A stretch of DNA of 64,000 nt from positions 5,239,346 through 5,303,345 of the forward strand of contig JASKMD010000030.1 in NCBI GenBank assembly GCA_030144725.1. Reading direction: 5' to 3'. Source of the stretch: Haematococcus lacustris (taxonomy: Eukaryota; Chlorophyta; Chlorophyceae; Chlamydomonadales; Haematococcaceae). Made by a program: the position numbers and the translations under genes. Positions 1-10,954 of this stretch are shown piece after piece. Positions within the stretch are counted from its first letter, which is position 1. Each line of letters starts with the position of its first letter. A model generated the notes under the pieces. The model was given only the letters and a program-made list of their open reading frames with translations, did no database searches and was not told the origin of the DNA.

Positions 1-1858
1 CACAGCTGCCCTTCACCCTCCCCTGGCCCTGGCACAGGCTTGCACATACCATGGACAGGGTGAGGGTGACGCTGCCGTCCACTAGGGTTTGGCGCCCATA
101 GCTGCGCCCATCATGCCGCTCCCACCCATAGCGGGCCAGCTGGTCGTCCTGACTTGCAAGGTGGCGCACCCGCTGCAGCACACAGCCACACCAGCACCAG
201 CCTCAGCGCCACAGCAGTCAGACTCTGAATCACACAACAATGGTCACACTCACAGCCATACCTCCTCGGTGCTCACAGTTTGCCACACCTCTGGATCCCA
301 GGCCAGTGATGGTCTGTTGTGGGAGCAGGCGGAGGGAGAGGGAGGCAGGCCGGCAGCCTGCTGCAATGGGTTGCTGCCTGGCCCCGCACAACCCTGCCTG
401 GCCTTGCCTCCCCTCTACCACCACGGTGGTGATCAGCTGCCCCACATTCAATCACCACCAATCTACATCTGCACCCATCCAGCAATCTGCAACACAGGAC
501 CTGGTACATTGCATGAGCTGGTGCTGCCGGCCTGAGCACAGCTGGTCTCCTAAGACTCTCCCTGCCATACAGGGTTCAGGTTAGAGTCAGGGGCACGGTT
601 GAAGTGAGATGCAGGGCAGGGGGTCAAGTTGAGGTATAGTGAAGTTGAGCGGGTGTCAGCCCCAGCCTCTACCTGCTTCACTCGCTGCCAGGGCCCACCT
701 GCTGAACGAAGTCCTGGGGTGAGTCCGGGTTGAACCACATCAGGCCAGCCAGCAGAGACTTGGGAGATCTGCAGAGCACTCACACACCCACAGCCATGAC
801 GGGTGCGTGGCGCATGCTGCATGCATGTGCGCATGGCAGGTCTTCTAGGTCCTGGTGGCCTTGGTTGCTGGTGCGGGTTGTCGGCAGCAGGCTCTGTAGC
901 TGCCAGGAGACATGGATCCCAAGCCCTCATGTGGCTGCTGACATGTTGCATGGGCTACTTTACTAAGAAGGCATTGTGCGGGCTGGGGTTGTCTGGGATA
1001 TGGCGGGGCTGCCGCGTGCCCTGCTGTGGCGCCCGCTGGAGCTGTGCTGGTGGCCAGACCAGGCAGCTGTGCCAGCCCACGGCAAGGAGTACCCGAGCCT
1101 GGGCTGCATGCGGCTGCGAGACCGGCAGCAGCAACAGCGGCGGCAGCAACAGCCTGCTGAAGCACAATTGTTTGTCCTCCTTTGAGCTGTCATCAGCTTT
1201 CATTTAGTGCATTCAGGTCGTGCCAACTCTAGACCATAGCCCTGTCACAGAGGTCAGGCAATGGTGTGGGGGGTAGGCGCCCGTGCCATGTGCATGTGCC
1301 ATGTGCATTGGAACATAACTCCACACAGCCCCTTAGCACCACCCTGAGTGGTCCCTAGTAGTGGCCCCTATTGGTTCGACTCAATTGGAGGCCCTAATGA
1401 GGAAAGAGGGGGGGATGCCGCATGCCCTGCTGTCCAGCCAGCTGCTAAACCGTGCTGCTTGTACAGGAAGGACAGTAGTGGCCAGGTCAGCCAGACCTGG
1501 TGCGCATGCCAAAGTACAGGCCAGAGCGGTAGCTGCCCCACAGCATGTCGTTTGCCCAGCCGCCTTTGAATTCGGGCAGGTCTGTCATCTTGGGGGCGTG
1601 TAGGGGCGTGAGGTCAGGTGGCTGGAAGTGGGATGCGCCTCGGATGTAGAGCAGGTACACGGCGGCGAAAGCTACCAGCGCAGCACTTGCGATATGTACA
1701 GGCGACAGCCCTGTGTGAGTAGTGAGGTGCAACACAGATCGCGCGATCGATAGCAGTACAGCGGCCATTGCTACCAGCCACTGCCATCGCGTACCCAGCA
1801 GCGTCGCTTTCCGCGGTCGGGCCTTGACCAAGTTGGGTTTTGTCGTGGCTTCGACCAT
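1..1858 (-). CDS. GCS1: ER mannosyl-oligosaccharide glucosidase (processing alpha-glucosidase I, GH63), 5' part, runs off the window
   Basis: Removes the outermost glucose from the N-glycan precursor in the ER lumen. Exons on the minus strand: 1858-1497, 768-699, 172-50, then continuing beyond base 1; phases join cleanly (2, 0, 0). Exon 1 starts at ATG 1858 and encodes a basic cytosolic tail, two hydrophobic stretches (about residues 27-45 and 55-73) and the family motif LWGSYRSGLYFGMRTR; exon 2 continues SPKSLLAGLMWF; exon 3 has YGWERHDGRSYGRQ, all typical of the N-terminal domain of glucosidase I. The family normally has one type-II membrane anchor, so the first hydrophobic stretch may be part of an extended anchor. 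Intron 1 (1496-769) carries an antisense Fanzor-family repeat. Identity is secure; the catalytic GH63 domain lies outside the window. Confidence 0.9.
978..1420 (+). mobile_element. Family-A Fanzor-like relic inside GCS1 intron 1
   Basis: Decayed coding tail about 1010-1185 reads [12 protein letters not shown], then a KEYPSLG-type stretch and a PAEAQ ending; the same tail occurs in copies at 53345 and 62936 (minus). It is followed by the conserved family-A right end (about 1186-1400) with the landmarks GAGCTGTCATCAGC, GCCCTGTCACAG, GGGGTAGGCGCCCGTG and CTCCACACAG. Only the last part of the nuclease remains. It is antisense to the host gene and confined to the intron. Confidence 0.6.
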
Positions 1859-2480
1859 AGCGTAGCAGGCTTTGCAGCAGACACAGTACCAGTCGCTTCG
1901 GTACAGTCTCCTTTAAAGTGTGATGACCCGCTCCTCTTCCAGCGCTCCTATATCGAGGACACCTTAGAATGCTAATTTTATAACCAGTTGGCACTGTGGC
2001 TAATAGTTGTTTATGTAAGGCATAGGCTGAGAAGGACATGCTTTTCGTTGCCATGTTGAAAACTCAGATCCAACGTCGTTTGTTGGGCCGGGACGCGGGA
2101 AATGTAAGATGGTTAGACTCAATTCAATAGTGTAGTCGAACTGCAGTCCGCGGCCCGCGACCCTGAACATATATCTAGGTGCGGTAGCAGTTGCGACCAG
2201 TGCGGCGGGGTGTACATGCTAACAACAGGCGAGCCGAGCAGCTAAGAATGCTATGTAACATGACCGGCAATGTACGTACACGGGATGTAACATGTAACGT
2301 TACACGGATACGGACGCTCCCTATTCAACTGACATCCTTCCAATCCATGGCACGCATGGCGACATAAGAGGCGGCGTATCTCTACAGCCCTCATGCTACT
2401 CCACAATGAAGCAAGAGTTGTAAGCAAACACAGGCTGCGGGCTCATTCTTGACAGGCTGCGAGCTTGACAGGCTACTGCA
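1859..2480. other. Intergenic region upstream of GCS1
   Basis: About 600 bases with no supported reading frame. It should hold the GCS1 promoter, which reads leftward. The stretch 1900-2450 is less GC-rich than its neighbours. No clear TATA box could be assigned. Confidence 0.4.
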
Positions 2481-2494
2481 AGAGGGCCTACTCG

Positions 2495-2632
2495 CGGGGC
2501 GGGGCGGGGCGGGGGGCGGGGCGGGGGGCGGGGCGGGGGGCGAGGCGGGGGGCGGGGCGGGGGGCGGGGCGGGGGGCGGGGCGGGGCGGGGCGGGGCGGG
2601 GCGGGGTCAGGGCGGGGCGGGGCGGGGTCAAA
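2495..2632 (+). repeat. G-rich tandem array (GGGGCGGGGC type), quadruplex-prone
   Basis: About 135 bases made almost only of GGGGC and GGGGGGC units, with G on the plus strand throughout. Dozens of runs of four or more G make G-quadruplex formation likely. It lies between the 3' end of ACX4 and the 5' side of GCS1. Frames read through it (Gly/Ala/Arg repeats) are artefacts of the repeat. Confidence 0.85.
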
Positions 2633-2795
2633 AGGTCATTGTCGGATCCCTCCGGCTTTGGCCGAGGCACGGTTCGTTTTTTCTTCTAGCCGTAGACAAT
2701 AACAACGTGAAACACCTACAAATACTTGGAATACTTCAGTTTGCCACACACACTCACACAGATACCAGGCAGCGAGAAACATGTGTGCGATGACT

Positions 2796-2800
2796 TTACA
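2796..2800 (-). terminator. Candidate polyadenylation signal of ACX4 (TGTAA)
   Basis: TGTAA on the minus strand, about 265 bases after the ACX4 stop. TGTAA is the usual chlorophycean poly(A) motif. The assignment rests on position only. Confidence 0.35.
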
Positions 2801-3065
2801 ATCGAGCAAACAACCCCTCATGCTATCAAACGATGCAGTATACTAGCTGACGCAACAGATACAATGATGACACGCGAATGATGGAGTGCATTCGCTACAA
2901 GACGACGACAGAAGCTTCACAGGCAGGGTGTTCGGTTGGCGGCGCTGATCAGCAATGATCAAGTCAACGGTCTGACGCCGACGCTTTTCTTCCATCCGCA
3001 CAGTTTCTACGGCATCGGTCTCTCAACCCTCCACGCTAGTGCTGCCCCGGCGCCACAGCCTGGTT

Positions 3066-6000
3066 TCAGGCTTGCACATCCACCGGTGCCTGCTTCTTCT
3101 TCCCGGACTGCGGCGCGCGGATGGCGCCGACGCCGGTAATGCCGCGGCCCGCTACCAAGACGTTAACGTCGTACGTGCCCTCGTATGTGTAGTACGCCTC
3201 CAAATCGCAGAACGCCTGTGCAGAAACACATACGAGCCAGTTGCCTCAACCGCAGCTTGTGAGTTGCATCATCACACTTAGCCAACCTGGCAAAGGGCTG
3301 GCACATTGCTGCAAGACCCTTACTAGCAGCTCGGCTAGCCTGGTGCACGAGACCTGGCTCACGACCTCTAGGCCTTCAGCCATCTCCACCTCCATAGACC
3401 AAGGGCAATACATGCAACCCTCCATGCCCTGCCCATGCCCGCCCAGACAACCCAACCCTCTCGCAGGCCATGGCGCATGCACCCACCTTTGCAATGTTGA
3501 AGTCTGTGAGGATGCCGTTGCCACCGAGGATCTCCCGACCCAGCGCCATGACCTCCCGGCCCCGGAGCGTGGTCCAGGACTTTACTAGGCTGGCCTGCAC
3601 AGTGCAAGCCCATGTGGTCATGAAGCCAAGGCCAGTGGAGCTGGCTGCAAGGTGGAGGTGCGATGAGTATGACATCACCAGACGCCCCATGGACAGCTAA
3701 GGGCAGCACAATGACATCTCTCAGCCGCCCTGCACAGAGCAACGCATGTTAGCAGTGCAAAGCTGCACCCTAGCAGCTGCCCTGCACCTGTTGCTGTACC
3801 CACTGCTGGAAAGGGGGGCCACATGGATGCAGCACCTGCTGAGCAGCTGCCAGCCGTGCTGCTGCTGACCACTGTCTACTGGCCCCGCACCTGCTCATGC
3901 GTCATGCGCCCCTCCTCATACAGCTTGCTGAGACGCCAGGCCATGAGGAACATGGCCTGAGTGCACAAGGAGCAAGCAGCCAGCACACCTGTGGTGAACG
4001 ACAGCCCACACCGCAGGCCGCTGCATAGTTGCTGCTGCTGGCTGCTGCTTCGAGCTGCTGCTGCTGCTGCTGGCTGCTAGTTGCTGCTATTGCTGGCTGC
4101 TCTGGCAGGCAGAGCGGCACCAGCTCCTCGCTGACCAGCTCCAATGCACTGCCCAGCAACACAGTATGACATGCATGGTGTGTGGCGCTAGCAACCGCTC
4201 CAACTACCAGGCAGGCTAAGACAGGTGCAACCAGGGGTGTTCATGCCAGGCTGATGGTCAAGGTCAGGCCAGGTCAGGAGGTCAAGCCAGGAGCTCTGAT
4301 GGAGGGGTGTTGTGCGGAGGGTGAAGAGCAGGTCCAGGACCAGCAGGGGTGACATGCAGTGTGGTTGGGTGTAGGGCCTGGAGGGTGGGGAGGGCGGCGC
4401 ACCTGGATGTTGCCCAGCATGCGCACCAGCCGCTCCTGCACCAGCTGGAAGCCGCCCAGCGGCGTACCGAACTGCTCCCGCTGAGCAACGTAGCGCGCTG
4501 CCACGTCATAGACCCCCATGGCCAGGCCAACAGGCTGCCAGGCCACCATGATGCGGCTGATGGCCAGCACCTAGGCACGCCAGGCGGCACGCAGGAGATG
4601 TGGGTGGGGGCAGGGTGGGGTGGCATGAGCGCTGTGGCAGGGCTGCCATGGCGGTGGTGGTGGGGCTGGAGGCCAGGCTACCTTGTTGGTGTCTTTGAAC
4701 GACTCCACACCGGGCAGCCGCGCAGAGTCAGGCACAAAGCAGCGCTCGAACGTCATGTCTGCATTCTGAGGACAAGCAGGGGGCCAGGGGTCAGGGGGGA
4801 GGGCAAGGGGCAGCAATTCACAGCCTGGTGGGCGTAGCACAGCCTTCAAAAAGACGGCAGGGAGGCAGCATTGCTCGCACACCCCTTTGAACAGCGTGGT
4901 GGAGGGATAGGGTGGCAGCAGCAAGGGGGAGTGGCAGGCGGCCCTGCACCGCCTGGCTAGCCCTGAGGCCTCATGGGAGGCTAAGAGAAGCACCAGGCAC
5001 CAGGGCACTGCCCAGAGCCCCAGGCCCCAGGGCATGCTTGCAGCAGCTAAGGCCCTCACAGCAGCAGCAGCAGCACCACCAGCAGCAGGGCAAAAACAAG
5101 GAGCTAGTGTCTGGCCGATCTTCCTGGGCCTGGCCCTACCTCCCCTCCATGAGCTTGATTATGTTCACCTGCACGCATCTCAGGGCGATCTTGTTCTCAA
5201 TCTTAGTGGGTTTGAAGCCAGCGGCACCCTTGCGCACAATGAAGGCGTTGACCTGCACGGATGTGTGTGGACCCAGCTGGTGGCTGCATTGCATACAATC
5301 ACTTGGCAGCAGTGGGCACTTACAGGCACTTCAGGCATTGTGGCAATGCCAGCTGGCAGCAGCAGAGGCAGGTCGGGTGGGTCATCAGCTATGGCAGGCT
5401 TGGCTGCAGCAGGTTGGCTGGGGCTTTGTGTGGGGACAGATGCAGGCACGATACAGCCACCACTGTGATGATGACACTGGCGTGCATCGGGGGAGGACTA
5501 CTGCATGGGGCGTGGACAGCATTTTGCCGCTGTGGAATTGAACCCATGACCTCTCAGTTGTGGGCATCAGCCATGACGAATTGAACCACTGCCCGCATGA
5601 CAGGGCGGGATGCTGCGCGACAAGCTGTTGCCCAGCGGTTGCAGCAGTGGTTGCCAGCGGGGTGTAGGAGAGCTGTGTACAGGCATAGGGTGTGCTAGGG
5701 CAGGGGCAGGGGCTGACCTGGCCTGACTCTGAACTGCGCGCCCACACCACCACCACGTCAGCAAAGGTGCCATTGCCAATCCAGCGCTTGTGGCCGTCCA
5801 GCATCCAACCGCCCGGCACCTGGTTGACACGCAGCGCTGCCAGCCCATGAGGTAGGGACATGCGGGGAGAGAAGAATGTGAGAAGAGGGAAAACACGTGA
5901 GAACAGAGGAAGACACGTGGCCCATGTCCAGCTGACATGCCCCAGCCTTTTGACATCCTAGCTGCTGGCACTCTTGGGGGCAGTAAAAAGGGGAAAGGGG

Positions 6001-7338
6001 GGATGAGGGAAGTTGCAGAGGGGGACAGGTGGAAGGGGATGTGCTCCCATGTCCCTGCTCATTCACCACCACTGACCCTGATGGTGACAGGGTGGAGGTT
6101 CAAAGGTTGTCTGCTGCTCTACACATGACAAGCCTACTGTCCTGCTCACGATCTCATAGCCGCTGGTGCTTGGTGAGGCAGAGGGGGAGGGGGACAAGGG
6201 TCTACACCAGTAATACGTAACGATCGGAATTAAAAGCTTGTTTTCTAGTCCCATCGTGACCAGCATCAGCTTGGCTGTTTTGGAGGTCAAAACCACTGGT
6301 CTAGACCCTGCCCCTGCTGGCCCTGGTGGCACTGGCCTGGTGGCACTGACCTTGGTGGCGGTGCAGGTGAGGGCGGAGGCGTCTGAGCCATTGGAGGGTT
6401 CAGTGAGGGCCCAGCAGCCCACCAGGTCAAAGGAGGCCAGGCGGGGCAGCAGCTCCTGCTTCTGATCCTCAGAGCCCTGGAGGATGAGAACGAGGCTTGG
6501 AGGTGGTTCATCACATCACACCCCATCACACCCCACAAATCCACACCCAACCGGAACCACACACAGGGCAGCAGCTGCTGGAATGCTGCGTGCACCTTAG
6601 CATCAGTGCTTGCCGCATGAGGCGGCATGTGCTTGCCACCAGTGAAGGGACGCAGGGGCAGTGTACAGTGCTGGTGCTGCAGCCAGAGTAGTGCGTGCAA
6701 AGGGTGGTGGTGGTGGTTGCAGTCTCACATGAGGGCAGAGAGGTGTCAAGGCAGGTGTCACGCTAGACATACCACTGTGCCATAGGTGCTGCAGAGGCTG
6801 GGGCTGGGGTTGAGGGTTGGGGGTGGAGGTTGGTGTGTGGGCGTGGGAGTGGGAGTGGGGCGTGGGAATAGGGCTCTGCTGCCTGGTCGTGCCTGGACTG
6901 CCACACTTGCCAGCAGAGAGATGGTTAGCATAGCCAGGTAGGAGTGCACCAGCAGGAAGGTGCTCAGGCTGCCGTCAACCCGTGCCATCTCCACCACAGC
7001 GATGGCGTTGCTCATGATGCTTAGGTTCTGCAGTGCCCACAGGAGTGAAACAGTCACACTCTGGGCCCGAGAAACGAGCTGGGCACCCCGCCAGGTTAAA
7101 CACTGACATTGCACCCCAAGGCCATCCCTCACTCTGCAGCACCTAGGGTTAGCTTCTTAAGCCACCTGGCTGGCTTTGATGATAGCAGGCTGTGCCTTAA
7201 TGATATCATCAGCCTACCCTCGCTGCTCTGGGGATAGCGCGCAGTAGGCTGTGGCCAGGCTGGTCCCTGGACCTCCAGGTCCACTGTCTGACAGCCCAGC
7301 TGCCTGACTGCCTTCCAATGCCCTGCTGGAGTGATATG

Positions 7339-7370
<32 letters not shown>

Positions 7371-8361
7371 CTCTGCCACCTATGCTGTAGCCACCGCAGC
7401 TGCCATTGCCATTGTTGCCACTGCTGCCATCAGTCTTAAGGCCAACCACAGCATGTTGAAGCCTGAAGGCCTGACAGACCTGGTGATGCTCTGATGGCCA
7501 CAGCGAGGCAGGGGGGCTGATGGATATGACCAGGGCAAGAAGGCGAATGGACCAGGGCAAGAAGGCTGGGGGCAAGAAGGCAGGGGGCGAATGGACCAGG
7601 GCAAGAAGGCAGCAGCAAAGGAGGGCAGCAGCGCTTACACAGCGCAAAAAGCCATTGAGGGCAATGGCCAGGGTGGCAGGAGGGGGAGGGGAAGGGCGGT
7701 GGGATTTGCACTCACTGGGCAGCCATAGCCTCTGCTGCCGCCACCTGCCAGGCCTAGGGTGGCCAAGGAAGGCACCAGCTGGTGGGGAAACTCTGCCCGC
7801 TCCCAGAACCCACAGATGACCGGTGCCACCTCCTTTTCCTGCAATCGCAACCGCATAAATACACAAACATACACACTTCCCAGCAGCTTCGCAGGTCACC
7901 AGTGAAATGGATGAGGAATGCACCCCCACACACACACTAGCTTAAAAGTGGCTCTGTAGTTGGGGGTGGGGGTGGGTACTGAGCAGCGTATAAAGGCCAC
8001 TTCTAGGCACACATAGATTGCGAGGATTGCATCCCACCCTATCATTACCCGTCCCCTGCAGCGTCAACTGTCAATCGGAGGCTGTCCTTGCTGCAGCTCC
8101 CGCCCTCCTGCCGCTCACCATGTAGCGCCGGACCTTGTCTCGCACAGCTCGCTCCTCCGGCGTCAACAGCGTATCTAGGCCTAGCGCGTCGCTAACCGAG
8201 GGCGGGAAGGCTGCTGCGGTAGTGGCTTGCGGAAACGTCGGGTCGGAGCCAAGAGTAGCAGCTGTGAATTGTCGGCCCAGCACCATCGCCACCTGGGCGT
8301 CTGGGGCTGGTGCCAGGTGCTGCGACATAACCGCGAGCCGGGATGCTGCGCGTTGCTCCAT
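3066..8361 (-). CDS. ACX4: Peroxisomal short-chain acyl-CoA oxidase, ACX4 type (complete, 456 aa)
   Basis: FAD enzyme of the acyl-CoA dehydrogenase superfamily for peroxisomal beta-oxidation, oxidising short acyl-CoA to trans-enoyl-CoA with O2. Eleven exons: 8361-8119, 7838-7716, 7027-6911, 6476-6351, 5819-5718, 5252-5169, 4765-4682, 4570-4403, 3956-3891, 3594-3487, 3215-3066; all junctions are in phase 0. Motifs: [14 protein letters not shown] and [11 protein letters not shown] (flavin/substrate domain), [40 protein letters not shown], and [10 protein letters not shown], whose Glu is the catalytic base of this subfamily. Length matches plant ACX4 (about 436). Start ATG 8361 is followed by a perfect PTS2 nonapeptide RLAVMSQHL (residues 8-16); the C-terminus ends DVQA and has no PTS1. 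Intron 3 starts with GC (GCAAGT). Confidence 0.93.
5505..5600 (-). mobile_element. tRNA-like SINE fragment in an ACX4 intron
   Basis: On the minus strand a GGCAGTGGTTCAATTC stretch resembles a tRNA A box/D arm, and about 40 bases later GGTCATGGGTTCAATTCC resembles a B box/T arm. Spacing fits a tRNA-derived pol III promoter, but no full cloverleaf or acceptor stem is evident, so a SINE head is more likely than a tRNA gene. Confidence 0.35.
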
Positions 8362-8965
8362 TGCGCCACGTTAAGCTGAAGGTGGCTTGGTGTAGTGGTG
8401 CAGGTAGCTTGGTGTAGTGATGGCCTGGCAATGTCGAGGAGTCTAGGATGACGAGGCAACTGATTTTTTGTAAACACGGAACGCTTTTCCTAATGAATCA
8501 CGTGGGGCCCGCAATAGTGCAAGTGTCACCCATTGTCAGGACAGGGACAACGGTGCACATGCTTTTAGAAAGAGTTAGAAAGAGGTCAGACTACCCCAGG
8601 TTCTAACAGCAAAGGCAGGGTTCCAGATACTTACCTGGTGAGCGCATGCAGCCTCGATACTTACCTGGTGAGCGCATGCAGCCCACACACAACAATGCAT
8701 GACAACCCATGCAGGACAACAACTTGCCTTTGTGTCTGTCAACTGTTAGCTTGAGCAGCACACTGCACACTGCCAAGAGGCAGATGGGTTGAACAAGTAG
8801 TCAACAAGGACTGGTCCAACAGAAACATTAATAGACAGCCATAAGCGCATCCATACAAGCGCATAGAACCTGATCATGCCCCCACACCATGCACCACACA
8901 TGCACACACGAGCGGTAAAGGGTCTGTTGACTTTGACAACCGGGCTAAGGGTCCAGCCAGCTATG
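8362..8965. other. Intergenic region: ACX4 upstream sequence and 3' flank of the next gene
   Basis: About 600 bases without a supported gene. It contains a perfect direct duplication of about 30 bases (8626-8655 and 8656-8684, beginning GATACTTACCTGGTGAGCGC). A stretch near 8795-8830 (CAACAAGGACTGGTCCAACA) recurs at about 55520-55545, so part of this spacer is dispersed repeat. Confidence 0.5.
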
Positions 8966-10483
8966 TCAATCCACATCCATTGGCGCTGATGCTGCCCCTG
9001 GCCCTGGCCCAGCATTCACAGCCTCACCTCCCGCCTGCTGGCTCAGCCCCTCCCTGCTAGGTGCCCCAGCCTCTCCAGGCCCAGCCTGCTGCTGCTGCTG
9101 CTGCTGCTGACTTGCTTGTGAGCTACTGTCAGGCACCCCACCATTGCCATCAGCGGCAGGGGTTGGAGACGCCACAGGGGCGGCAGAGGCAGCAGCGGGC
9201 TCATTGGCGGCGAGCACAGAGGCTACTGGCGCAGCAGCTGCTGCCCCAGGAGCCAGCAGCTGAGCAGGCACCGTGCCGCTGACAAACATGCCTGTGAGGT
9301 GCGCCATGCCTGGTGGCACCACCACACCTACACCTGCTGTACCTGACGGCTGCTGCTGCTGGGTAGCAGACGGGATGGCTTGGAGAAGGGGGGGCTGGCT
9401 CACCGTAGCTTGGCCTGGGGATGCCCCTGCAGCCACAGCAGCCATTGCCGAGCCCAGCTGCTGCAGCACCTGGGGGGCAGCTACAGGCAGGCCAAGGCTA
9501 GGACCCAAGCCAGGGGCAGCAGGGGTGACAAGGCCAGGGCTGCCCGAGGCTGGTGCCAGGCTGGGTGCAGTTGGTGACCCAGGCAGGGGCTGGGGAGAGG
9601 TGGCAGGGAGGGAGAGGCCAGCCAGGGCCCCCCCATCAGCAGGTGTGAACACGCCAGGAAAGGGATCTGCCGAGCTAGGACTGGAGCTGTGAGGTGCAAG
9701 GGGGGCTGCAGGGCTGGGTGCAGCTGCTGCGGTTGAGGAGGCACCTGTTGCTGCTGTTGCTGCAGAAGGGGAGGGTTTGGTGGGAGAAGCACTCAGGGGG
9801 GCAGGGTCCTTATGGCCCTCAATAGGGGGCCGCTCAGCTGGTGCAGCGGGTTTGGCGGCAGCAGGGGGCTGCTCAGCTGGTGCAGCGGTTATGGCGGCAG
9901 CAGGAGGCTGCTCAGCTGGTGCAGCGGTCATGGCGGCAGCAGGGGGCTGCTCAGCTGGTGCAGCGGGTTTGGCGGCAGCAGGGGGCTGCTCAGCTGGTGC
10001 AGCGGGTTTGGCGGCAGCAGGGGGCTGCTCAGCTGGTGCAGCGGTTATGGCGGCAGCAGGGGGCTGCTCAGCTGGTGCGGCAGGTTTGGCGGCAGTAGGG
10101 GGCTGCTCAGCTGGTGCAGCGGGTTTGGCGGCAGCAGGGGGCTGCTCAGCTGGTGCAGCGGGTTTGGCGGCAGCAGGAGGCTGCTCAGCTGGTGCAGCGG
10201 GTTTGGCGGCAGCAGGGGGCTGCTCAGCTGGTGCAGCGGGTTTGGCGGCAGCAGGGGGCTGCTCTGCCCCGACAGCCAGCCTCTTTGTGGGTGCATCCAC
10301 GGGTTCATCCGTCGCAGGACGTTTGCCGCTATCTGAGCTGCGCTCCTGCACTATACGGGTAATGAAAGCGTCGGCAGCCTCGCGTGCCACTTCTCTGGCC
10401 GCCTCGAGGTCGGCTGCACTGAGCTTCGGGCCGTTGTTCCCGGACCCCGCGGGAGGTGGTGCTACGCTCTGTGCCCGCTGCAT
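8966..10483 (-). CDS. Hypothetical low-complexity protein with 13-residue Ala/Pro repeats (505 aa)
   Basis: Single open frame from ATG 10483 to TGA 8966. An in-frame ATG at 10651 would add 56 residues containing a hydrophobic stretch (IVAGVLLTAWCLVL) that could be a signal anchor; I prefer the shorter form but cannot decide. The order is a short helical, charged N-terminus (LEAAREVAREAADAFITRIV), a basic GKRPA...TKRLAV region resembling a nuclear localisation signal, eleven near-perfect copies of the unit AEQPPAAAKPAAP, a Ser/Pro/Ala-rich region, a Gln run and a C-terminus ending PMDVD. No enzymatic domain was recognised. The neighbour on the other side of a transposon relic is divergent (11997, plus). 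Confidence 0.55.
   Translation of the reverse strand: MQRAQSVAPPPAGSGNNGPKLSAADLEAAREVAREAADAFITRIVQERSSDSGKRPATDEPVDAPTKRLAVGAEQPPAAAKPAAPAEQPPAAAKPAAPAEQPPAAAKPAAPAEQPPAAAKPAAPAEQPPTAAKPAAPAEQPPAAAITAAPAEQPPAAAKPAAPAEQPPAAAKPAAPAEQPPAAAMTAAPAEQPPAAAITAAPAEQPPAAAKPAAPAERPPIEGHKDPAPLSASPTKPSPSAATAATGASSTAAAAPSPAAPLAPHSSSPSSADPFPGVFTPADGGALAGLSLPATSPQPLPGSPTAPSLAPASGSPGLVTPAAPGLGPSLGLPVAAPQVLQQLGSAMAAVAAGASPGQATVSQPPLLQAIPSATQQQQPSGTAGVGVVVPPGMAHLTGMFVSGTVPAQLLAPGAAAAAPVASVLAANEPAAASAAPVASPTPAADGNGGVPDSSSQASQQQQQQQQAGPGEAGAPSREGLSQQAGGEAVNAGPGPGAASAPMDVD
9825..10270 (-). repeat. 39-bp coding minisatellite (about 11 units)
   Basis: Eleven head-to-tail 39-base units with a few substitutions (K/P to I/T or M/T in some units) encode the 13-residue repeat of the 8966-10483 protein. 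Because 39 is a multiple of three, every frame on both strands stays open here, creating spurious long frames on the plus strand. A 40-base fragment of the array edge recurs at about 11884-11925. Confidence 0.9.
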
Positions 10484-10954
10484 CGCAAACAACACCCTTT
10501 CACGGTCTTTGTTAGATACGTGATGACGACAGAGGACCCGAGGCCGGCCCGGCAGACGTGGGAAGTCGCGGTGGGAAAGGACAAGGCACCAAGCAGTGAG
10601 CAACACGCCTGCAACGATACGCTTAGTCAAATCTGGGCTGTGGGGCCTCATGTGTCGCTTTCGCTAAACTGTGACCAAGCAAGGCAAGGCAAGCTTGTGC
10701 CGGTGCCCTTCCACCTGCGCAGCCGTGACTATGGCAACAGCAGCAGCACTCCCTGGAGACAAACCCACACGTTCCAACATTTGGCTCACCAGCTGAAAAG
10801 TAAAGCCCACCAGCTGAAAGTGCCAGCACTATCCCCCCTGCCTCAAGCTGGCGAGCGAGGTCGTGGCCGGAGCGGTAGAGGGCCGGAGCGGCACCACGGG
10901 ATAGACCTAGCGGTGTTGCTGGGAGCGGGCAACTTCAGCCAGGGTGGGTAGAAG

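Noticed and set aside
6775..6796. Possible 16-base microexon of ACX4
   Set aside because: Flanked by AG and GTATGT, but its length would break the frame, and direct joining of the flanking exons matches the family alignment.
9777..10523. Long plus-strand frame (Cys/Ala/Gly repeats) opposite the hypothetical protein
   Set aside because: It is the antisense of the 39-bp coding minisatellite. All frames are open there by periodicity, and the minus-strand frame has the better flanking composition.
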